Assembly (NCBI GenBank): GCA_041484845.1
Contig: JBGPIK010000225.1
Span: forward strand, 1-10,787
Direction of reading: 5' to 3'
Length of the DNA: 10,787 bases
Source of the DNA: JBGPIK01 sp041484845
Lineage (GTDB): Bacteria; Desulfobacterota; Binatia; UBA9968
In this document: piece after piece, positions 1-5,800 of the stretch
Position numbering within the stretch: the first letter of the stretch is position 1
Layout: each line of letters begins with the position of its first letter
Program-made: the position numbers and the translations under genes
The notes under the pieces: generated by a model
Told to the model about the DNA's origin: nothing
Database searches by the model: none
The model's input: only the letters and a program-made list of their open reading frames with translations

Positions 1-138
1 GGTGCTCGGTTCGCCGCTTGCGCTTTGCCACGGGCGTTCGCTCCAGCAACTCGGTTTGCGGGCTGCTCCAAGGCACAGGCTCATTGCCTCGGTCTGGAGA
101 GCTCGCCTCTCGATTGACTCTGATGTGAGAAATGCGGG
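1..138. other. Unassigned window edge downstream of the aldo/keto reductase
   Basis: This stretch lies beyond the stop codon of the aldo/keto reductase. I see no recognisable gene. All three plus-strand frames stay open through most of it: one runs from base 2 to a TAA at 140-142, another to a TGA near 125. One minus-strand frame is also open. It could be the tail of a convergent plus-strand gene, the start of a minus-strand gene, or simply GC-rich intergenic DNA with few stops. No hairpin with a T-run that would terminate the reductase transcript was seen. Confidence 0.3.
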
Positions 139-1077
139 CTAAGTCCTGAGGAGCGTGTCCATTTCCTCCAGATCTTGAGCGGTCAATTTCCAATCGGCGG
201 CTTTGACGTTGCTCAGCAGATGATCGAGCTTTTTTGCTCCGGTAATGACAGAGCAGACATGCGGCTGCGCGCTCAGCCACGCTTGCGCGAGTTCATTCAT
301 GCCGCGGCCGTGTTCTTTGCACCACGCTGACAATTTCCCGACCTTGGCATAGTTGACGTCGGTCATCAATGAACGCACATACTTCACATCCTCGCCGCGA
401 GAACCCGGAGGTGGCGGCTTTCCCGGCTCATATTTCCCGGTTAGAAATCCGCCGGCCAATGGATAGTACGGAACAAAACCGACACCGTGCGCACGGCAAT
501 AAGGCAAAACCTCGCGCTCGACGTTACGCCTAAGCATGTTGTACTCCGACTGAATCGCGACGAACGGCGTCCAGCCTTTGAGCTCCGCAAGCACATTGGC
601 ATGAGCCAGCTGCCACGAAGCATAGGCTGAGGCCCCGATGTAGCAGACTTTCCCGATGCGAATGAGATCGTCGAGCGCGCGCAATGTTTCTTCGATCGGC
701 GTTGTGTCGTCCCACCGGTGCGCATAATAAACATCGATGTGATCGGTCTGGAGGCGGCGTAAGCTCTGATCCACCGCCTGCATGATTTGGTAGCGGGAGG
801 CGCCCCAGGTATTGGGACCTTGCTTTCGGGGAAAGGAAAACTTGGTCGCCAGTACGACCTTGTCCATGCGCCCCTTCAAAGCATGCCCCAAAGTTTCCTC
901 GGAACGACCTTCGTTGTAGACGTTCGCCGTGTCGATGAAATTCACACCCGCTTCGAAAGCCGCGTCGATGATCCTGTCGACTTCCGACTGCGGCACATCT
1001 TTTGAACCGAAACGATTGGTGCCTAAACCGAGTACGGAAACGCGCACGCCGGCACAGCCCAATTGGCGATACTCCAT
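139..1077 (-). CDS. Aldo/keto reductase family oxidoreductase
   Basis: A complete 312-residue protein of the aldo/keto reductase superfamily (PF00248 type): a cytoplasmic TIM-barrel enzyme expected to reduce carbonyls with NAD(P)H. The N-terminal LGLGTNRFG strand matches the first barrel strand. The catalytic tetrad is readable: Asp49 and Tyr54 in FIDTANVY, Lys79 in ATKF, and His120 in YYAHR. GFLTGKY (210-216), typical of the YghZ/Kv-beta-like branch, is present. SVITGAKKLDHLLSN (276-290) fits the C-terminal cofactor phosphate-binding region. Length is normal for the family. The ATG start has a good AAGGAG-type ribosome binding site about six bases upstream. The substrate cannot be told from sequence. 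The next gene upstream ends 119 bp away, so separate transcription is possible. Family assignment is firm; physiological role is unknown. Confidence 0.95.
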   Translation of the reverse strand: MEYRQLGCAGVRVSVLGLGTNRFGSKDVPQSEVDRIIDAAFEAGVNFIDTANVYNEGRSEETLGHALKGRMDKVVLATKFSFPRKQGPNTWGASRYQIMQAVDQSLRRLQTDHIDVYYAHRWDDTTPIEETLRALDDLIRIGKVCYIGASAYASWQLAHANVLAELKGWTPFVAIQSEYNMLRRNVEREVLPYCRAHGVGFVPYYPLAGGFLTGKYEPGKPPPPGSRGEDVKYVRSLMTDVNYAKVGKLSAWCKEHGRGMNELAQAWLSAQPHVCSVITGAKKLDHLLSNVKAADWKLTAQDLEEMDTLLRT

Positions 1078-1083
1078 GAAACT

Positions 1084-1089
1084 CTCCTT
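1084..1089 (-). promoter_or_regulatory. Ribosome binding site of the aldo/keto reductase
   Basis: On the minus strand this reads AAGGAG, about seven bases before the ATG at 1077. It supports that start codon. Confidence 0.8.
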
Positions 1090-1123
1090 TTAGACCCTCT
1101 TATTCTTGAGGATTGGCTTTAGC

Positions 1124-1148
1124 GGGCGACTGTTCACAGGGATCGCCC
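1124..1148 (-). promoter_or_regulatory. Hairpin in the upstream region of the aldo/keto reductase
   Basis: GGGCGA (1124-1129) is the exact reverse complement of TCGCCC (1143-1148). Inside it CTGT (1130-1133) can pair with ACAG (1136-1139), leaving a two-base loop and a three-base bulge. It lies between the DUF2007 stop and the reductase start. On the minus strand it is followed by GCTAAAGCC rather than a T-run, so it is not a canonical intrinsic terminator. It may be a weak terminator, an mRNA-stabilising structure or an operator; the sequence does not decide. Confidence 0.4.
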
Positions 1149-1196
1149 AGCCCAGAAATGAGCTCGATTTACGAGTCCTCTACCCAGGGGAACGGA

Positions 1197-1565
1197 TCAG
1201 CTGTTGCGAACGAAATTCGAAATAGAGGTCAACGCGTGGGGTTTCCCCTTGGCGGCGGAGCGGCTGTGCCCGCAGTTCCAGCACTCGGTGAACTGGCCTT
1301 CGATGTCTTCACCACAGCCAGCGCAGCGCCAGGGTTTCTTAACCGACTCGAGAGGCGCTAGGGTCTTTTTAAGAATTGATTTTGCGCGCGCCAACTTTTC
1401 ATCGTCTGTGATCCAGAGTTCCGGCCAGCATTCGATTGGCGGCAAGCGGCCCGCCGCGCTGGAAAGATCGAGGTTCCGGGTGAAGCAGTCGATGCCGAAG
1501 GTCGCGAGGACGTTTTTCAAGTGAGCCACCATCAGCGGATCTTTTGCGCTGTAAACTTTCTTCAT
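1197..1565 (-). CDS. DUF2007-like protein with C-terminal zinc ribbon
   Basis: A 122-residue small soluble protein. Residues 1-70 (MKKVYSAKDPLMVAHLKNVL and onward, with LPPIECWPELWI and a helix after ITDDE) have the pattern of DUF2007 domains, described as putative signal-transducing modules related to PII-like folds. Residues 78-101 form a short zinc ribbon with Cys81, Cys84, Cys95 and Cys98 (CAGC and CWNC pairs), a common partner of DUF2007. The function is not known; metal binding is inferred from the four cysteines. The ATG start has a GGGGAG ribosome binding site five bases upstream. The gene begins 21 bp after the DOPA dioxygenase-like gene, so the two are probably co-transcribed. Confidence 0.85.
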   Translation of the reverse strand: MKKVYSAKDPLMVAHLKNVLATFGIDCFTRNLDLSSAAGRLPPIECWPELWITDDEKLARAKSILKKTLAPLESVKKPWRCAGCGEDIEGQFTECWNCGHSRSAAKGKPHALTSISNFVRNS

Positions 1566-1570
1566 CCGAT

Positions 1571-1576
1571 CTCCCC
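1571..1576 (-). promoter_or_regulatory. Ribosome binding site of the DUF2007-like gene
   Basis: Minus-strand GGGGAG, five bases before the ATG, lies in the 21-bp gap after the dioxygenase-like gene. It supports independent translation from a shared message. Confidence 0.75.
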
Positions 1577-1586
1577 GATTGCCAGC

Positions 1587-1928
1587 TTATCCGCGCCGCA
1601 GCGCTTCCTCTCGGAGCTTGAGTACTTCTCCCAGCCAAAGAGAGCGCTCCAAATGATCTCCGTACCCCTCTCCGGTCGAAGGATGAACCAGCACCGTCAA
1701 TCCCTCGCGGTGCAACATCAGCCACGGCACAACTCTAGCGAACTCTTGGGGCGCAAATAAGACCTGATACATTGATTTCGGATGGGGCCCGACCGGCTCA
1801 TCATGCCAGCTTCCAAGCTGGACTTTGAAGTTCGCCCCCAGGCCGGTACGCACGCGCGCCGCGGCATCGCGCGTTGCGGCGTCATAATAAATATGGGCGT
1901 GGTACCCTTTGATTTTGCGCTCGCTCAT
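1587..1928 (-). CDS. DOPA 4,5-dioxygenase family protein
   Basis: A complete 113-residue protein of the DOPA 4,5-dioxygenase family (PF08883 type), small vicinal-oxygen-type enzymes known from fungal betalain formation and widespread as uncharacterised bacterial proteins. The hallmarks are in order: GYHAHIYYD near the start (His10, His12), PVGPHP (45-50, His49), MLHREGLTVLVHPSTG (71-86, His73 and His82), DH at 91-92, and WLG (98-100). The conserved histidines are the likely iron ligands and acid/base residues. The ATG start fits the usual family N-terminus, although no clear Shine-Dalgarno site precedes it. The DUF2007 gene follows 21 bp downstream. Whether it cleaves a catechol here is unknown; no catechol pathway gene is nearby. 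Confidence 0.88.
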   Translation of the reverse strand: MSERKIKGYHAHIYYDAATRDAAARVRTGLGANFKVQLGSWHDEPVGPHPKSMYQVLFAPQEFARVVPWLMLHREGLTVLVHPSTGEGYGDHLERSLWLGEVLKLREEALRRG

Positions 1929-1970
1929 AAATAAAGGATGAGTCGCGAGATTTTTTTAATTGACCCGCAT

Positions 1971-2019
1971 GCTCGCCCCCGCTTCTCGCGGCGAGCAAAG
2001 AATCCCCAGTTCGGGATTC
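1971..2019 (-). promoter_or_regulatory. Two adjacent hairpins in the dioxygenase leader
   Basis: Two inverted repeats lie in a row upstream of the dioxygenase-like gene. GAATCCC (2000-2006) pairs with GGGATTC (2013-2019) over a six-base loop. GCTCGCC (1971-1977) pairs with GGCGAGC (1990-1996) over twelve bases, with alternative inner pairing. A TATAGT box (minus strand, 2032-2027) lies just upstream, but I found no matching -35. If transcription starts near 2020 both hairpins would be in the 5' leader. On the minus strand they are followed by an A-run, not a T-run, so they are not a terminator for this strand. Confidence 0.35.
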
Positions 2020-2060
2020 AATTTACACTATAGCGGACCGTGGATGGAAGAGACGGAGAG

Positions 2061-2090
2061 AAAAAAGGGCGTAGGATTTATCCACCTACG
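2061..2090 (-). terminator. Probable intrinsic terminator of the 64-residue protein gene
   Basis: On the minus strand CGTAGG (2090-2085) can pair with CCTACG (2075-2070) over a nine-base loop, followed by CCCTTTTTT (2069-2061). Stem plus six-T tract is the standard factor-independent arrangement, although six base pairs is short. The TAG stop codon of the gene lies inside the first arm of the stem, so the terminator is tight against the coding end. Confidence 0.65.
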
Positions 2091-2280
2091 AATTTGAAGA
2101 TTGGGTTATGATCTCATCCGGGAAAAGATATTCTTCGCCTGCCGGTCCAAAGCTTACCAGGATCAGTTGCCGCCCCATGTTTTCGATGGCACGAACAAAT
2201 GTTCCTTCCCTGGGCAGTACAATTCCCGTTTTCTGCGATCTGATAGGTTTACTGGTTTTTAGCGGATCCCCTGTCTTCAT
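2086..2280 (-). CDS. Small hypothetical protein, 64 residues
   Basis: A 64-residue protein that I do not assign to a named family. The first 18 residues are polar and basic. Residues 19-56 alternate short hydrophobic strands and turns (GIVLPREGTFVRAIENMGRQ, then LILVSFGPAGEEYLFPDEI), as expected for a small SH3-like beta barrel. The GRQLILVSF and YLFPDEI segments recall short uncharacterised bacterial proteins of this size. No signal peptide, membrane segment or metal motif is visible. It is probably genuine because the ATG has a near-ideal GGGAGG site five bases upstream and a plausible intrinsic terminator overlaps its stop. The longest antisense frame here has no such signals. Function unknown. 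Confidence 0.75.
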   Translation of the reverse strand: MKTGDPLKTSKPIRSQKTGIVLPREGTFVRAIENMGRQLILVSFGPAGEEYLFPDEIITQSSNS

Positions 2281-2285
2281 TGTCG

Positions 2286-2291
2286 CCTCCC
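2286..2291 (-). promoter_or_regulatory. Strong ribosome binding site of the 64-residue protein gene
   Basis: Minus-strand GGGAGG with a five-base spacer to ATG at 2280 is one of the best Shine-Dalgarno matches in the window. It fixes the start of this small gene. It directly abuts the inverted repeat that ends at 2291. Confidence 0.85.
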
Positions 2292-2344
2292 GATAAAAAA
2301 CGTGTTCGAGTTTCTCGTCCCCTCGCCGCCTAAATGTTTTATCG
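2291..2344 (-). promoter_or_regulatory. Inverted repeat in the leader of the 64-residue protein gene
   Basis: CGATAAAA (2291-2298) and TTTTATCG (2337-2344) are exact reverse complements separated by 38 bases. A smaller CGAG/CTCG hairpin (2307-2310 with 2314-2317) is nested inside. On the mRNA the 3' arm would end at the first G of the ribosome binding site. Folding could affect ribosome access, or the DNA could be an operator. No clear promoter boxes were found to decide. Confidence 0.35.
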
Positions 2345-2555
2345 TCAGCTCTTATTTTTCCTCAATTTCACCCGCTCATTCCTTTAGACGTTTAGTAAAG
2401 CAAAAAGTGTGCAAACCAGGTTTTCACCTACACCTCGGGTCAATCTGACCTTCTGCTAACGCTAAAAATGGAGGAAAATCGGGACGAATTACGGAAATGA
2501 AGCGTGTGCTTCGTGTGCCTGTTCATGACGGATATTTCTAGCCCTTTTCCAAATA

Positions 2556-2687
2556 GTGACTAATCTTCGTGCAACTTTGTATAAATTGAGGGCAATGGAT
2601 TTGCCATGCGGGCGATGTATCTCTCGCTTGCTCGCCAAAAAATCTGCATTCACGCCGAATCAAGATTTGTCAAAGGCCGCCGAATGA
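2556..2687 (+). promoter_or_regulatory. Weak plus-strand promoter-like site with a 30-codon ORF
   Basis: GTGACT (2556-2561), 18 bases, then TATAAA (2580-2585) resemble sigma-70 boxes (four and five matches of six). Ten bases later an ATG at 2595 opens 30 codons to TGA at 2685-2687. The peptide starts MDLPCGRCISRLL and contains one CxxC pair. GAGGG before the ATG could be a ribosome site, but transcription from this promoter would start at about 2592 and exclude it, so the parts are not mutually consistent. It would be the only plus-strand gene here. Chance is the simpler explanation. Confidence 0.12.
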
Positions 2688-2712
2688 CGTAGGCGAACGC
2701 CGATAAGATTTG
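2652..2712. repeat. Imperfect direct repeat, two copies 45 bp apart
   Basis: ACGCCGAATCAAGATTTG at 2652-2669 recurs as ACGCCGATAAGATTTG at 2697-2712. Seven bases at the left and eight at the right are identical; the copies differ in the short centre. The role is unknown; it may be a remnant duplication or paired binding sites. Confidence 0.5.
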
Positions 2713-2853
2713 GTGTTATGAAGCTGACCAGGGCGCTGCAAAGATGGCTTTGGCGGGTTTTATCAACATCGATCCTCCAAGCTGAAATCAGTGAATCGTC
2801 GCATCACAATAACGAATTTGACCGATTGTACAGACGCGCGTGCAAGCCGACTG

Positions 2854-5800
2854 TTATAGCGCGCGCCGCGGCCATATTCTGAGCACTAAGTCGATCAGGA
2901 ATAAAATGAGTCCAGCGCTTGCTAACGGCCACCAGATCTCATGGCCGCGCTGCGCTCTTCCCGGCGTGGGTGTGTAAAGCCGCCTGACGCCTTGGTCGAG
3001 CTTTTCGGGATCGAGCATCTCGCCGCCGGTCTCCTCAGCGAGACGGCTGAGAAGCGATAAGTTGGGTTTTAACTCGCGATATTCTTTAGGGTAAGGCACA
3101 ATGTAGGGTACCGTTGCCAGAGGCAACGGGGCTTCACCTGGCGGTCGCTCAGCATAAAGCGAAAGAAAATGGATACCGCGCTGTGAAGGTTTGAACTTCA
3201 CCTCGTAACGACCGGGGGCAATTTGCCGAAAAGCTTTTTCCTGCGTGTCCGCATTCGCAGCCGTTATATTGCCCTTGAGCTGCAGATGATTGACAAAATC
3301 GCCCTCGTTGGACCTGACGTCGGTAATGACTTTAACGTCATCATCCTCCGGCTTGATTTCCGTCTGTAGGCGGCTCTCAAACATCTTGCGCATGGTGTCG
3401 CGGCCCAACTGGCTGGCCCACTGCGGAAAACCTTGCCAGGTGACCCATTCTCGACCCCAACGGCCGCTAAGGTCGGACGTAAACGCCGTCACGCGACCGA
3501 GACCATAGCGCCAGGAAACGAGCAACGGATCTTTGTCCGCTTTCATCACCAGTTCAACGCGGGGCTTTGGATAGGTGAGCACGTAACCGCGCAGCGGCGG
3601 CAGATCGCCCGCGCGAATCCCTTTCATCGCGCCCGCGGTTGACACGATGCTCGGTGTGATCACTTTTTCCACCAAGAGATCGCGCGCAATGAGCAGGCTT
3701 TCGGTGGTAAAAATCTGCGGGATGGTTTGCGGATCGAGAGCGATGTAACCACGGCCTTTGCCGTCCTTGGCGATGTCGGCCATAAGTTGCACGTCGGCAT
3801 CGCTGCCCACCGAAACCGTAGATACCGTAATGCCGTCGCGCGCCATTCTTTGCACCAGCCCGTGAAAATCCGCCTTATCGGTAAGGCCGTCGGAAAGAAC
3901 GATAACATGTTTAATCGCGGCTTGTTTGCCGGCAATGCCGCGATGCGCTTCGAGCATGGCTTTGTAAAGATCCGTGCCGCCGTCGGACTGGAGCGAAGCC
4001 AGTCCGTCTGAGATCCATTCTCCTTTGCCCACGGGCCGAAACGGCAGAACCCAATCCCACGCCGCGTCGAAATCAAGAATACCGACTTGATCCGTGGGAT
4101 TCATGACGTCTGCCGCCGCAATCGCCGCCGCCTTGGCCAGGTCCAGTTTTGTGCTGCCTTCGGGTCCGGCGCCCATGCTACCGGACTTGTCGAGCACAAA
4201 AAGCAAGGCGACATGGGGCAGATCGAGACGCGCCGGCGGGCGCATGTCCACCGGCAGAATGCGCTCGAGCGGGGTGCGGAAATAACCGCCCGCGCCGTAG
4301 CTCCGAGATCCGCCGATCACCAGCAAGCCACCGCCGAGGTCGCGCACATATTTTTCGATGCTCTCCATCTTCGCGTGCGTAAGTTGAAACGCCGGCACGT
4401 TATCGAGCACCAGCAAATCGAATGAGGAAAGTTCGCCCAGCGCCATGGGATACGCTTGCGGCGTTGCGTCCACTACGGCATAGCCCTGCGCTCGCAGCGC
4501 ATGGGAGAAAAAGTGTTGGCTCTCATGTTCCGCCGATAGGACCAGAACCCGCGGCGGCCCTTTTACGTCAAGCACAGCCTGGAGCAGGTTGTTTTCCGCC
4601 AGTGTGTCATCAGCGGAATCGACCACCAGTTCATAGGTGTGGCTGCCGGCTTCCCTTACACGGTCACGAAAGCTGACGGAATTGGTTCCGGGCTTTAAAT
4701 GAATCTCCTGCTCGACCTGGAGCATCCCGTCGCGCAGCAACTTTACCCGCGCTGTCGCTTGGCGCAGGCTCTCGACGGCTCCTCGGATTTCAAAGCTTTC
4801 GGCGTTATCCACTTGCCGGGGCACGATTAAATCGCTGAGATAGATTTCATTGCGCCCGCGCGCCAGCGTCACGGGAAGCGTGAACACTTGAGTTCCCTGC
4901 GCGCGCAGCAGCGGAATGATTCTGGAAATCTCACCGCGATTTTCATTGCCGTCGGAGATCAGCAGGATTTTTTGCTCCCGCCCCTCTCCGATCTCCGCAA
5001 CAGCGGCTTGCAACGCGGCTTGGATGTCGGTGTCTTCGCGGTCCAATCGCGGAGTAAAATCTGCCGGTGTAAATTTCTCGCGCGGCAGAAACTCCCATTC
5101 CGGAGTGCGACCGAAAAAAAATAGCCCGGTGCGCGTTTCCGGGTTCTTGATTCGCGCGGCGATGTCAAGAACCTCGCGCGCCTTTTCACCCCCTTCTTGA
5201 CCGACACTGCGCGAGAAATCGACTCCCAGCACGACATCCAATGCCTTTGTGGCCGTGAAGATTTTTGGATTGAACAGGGCGGCCCCAAGCAGTGTCAGGA
5301 CGGCGATGCGCGCGAGAGCGGGATTCACGGAAATTCCGCTCCGCGATGTTAAGAAAAGCTCGAGGGCCAGGAAAACAACTGCGATACCTAGAAGCATCGG
5401 CCAAAGAAAAAGACCGCTTTCTATAATTGGGGCGCCGTTCGCAGTCGCGAAACCCGCGCTCGCGGGAGTCGCCTTCCAGCGCGCCGAGATTTGCGACTCT
5501 GTTTCATCGAGGAGATTGACGGCGAAACGACCCTCGCGATTGGCACTTTTGTAGCGATAGATGCCCGTTTCGAACGTATTGGTCAAAACCAGGGGATGAC
5601 TCATGGCTTTCAAGGTTTCTTTTTTGCCCGACGGGGTCGTGATTTCGACTTCGTCGTCACCCGGCGGCAAATGCAGGGCAAAGGGACTCCCCGCCTGTGC
5701 GGTCTGTGCCGGAAATTCCACGCGCGTCGGTTGCAACCATTCTAAGGCGTTGTGAAATAACACCGGAAAAGCAACTCTGAGCGGCAAATCTGACGCCATG

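Larger units (their letters stand above)
2345..2853. other. Gene-poor region between the Bat cluster and the small gene
   Basis: About 500 bases without a convincing gene. It is less GC-rich than its neighbours in places. Visible features are small: an inverted repeat GGTCA-ATC-TGACC at 2438-2450; a GGCGAACGCC palindrome at 2692-2701; an imperfect direct repeat (2652-2669 and 2697-2712); and a promoter-like pair GTGACT/TATAAA at 2556-2585 on the plus strand, followed by a 30-codon ORF at 2595-2687. I saw no strong intrinsic terminator for the Bat cluster and no tRNA. Promoters for the 64-residue gene on the minus strand must lie in its left part, but no clear boxes stand out. Confidence 0.5.

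Noticed and set aside
2108..2296. Plus-strand frame antisense to the 64-residue protein
   Set aside because: It has no ribosome site, while the minus-strand gene has a strong one and a terminator.
2601..2853. Intrinsic terminator for the Bat cluster
   Set aside because: The only T-run on the minus strand (near 2637-2642) is preceded by at best a 5-bp stem with a long loop, too weak to call.
2718..2882. A 54-codon plus-strand ORF starting ATGAAGCTG
   Set aside because: It has no ribosome site or recognisable motif, overlaps the 3' end of the giant VWA gene, and is within chance length.
5317..5349. Hidden frameshift or missed gene boundary in the giant VWA gene
   Set aside because: The frame is continuous across the junction between the halves, the two membrane segments there form a sensible hairpin, and no stop or start with a ribosome site was seen.
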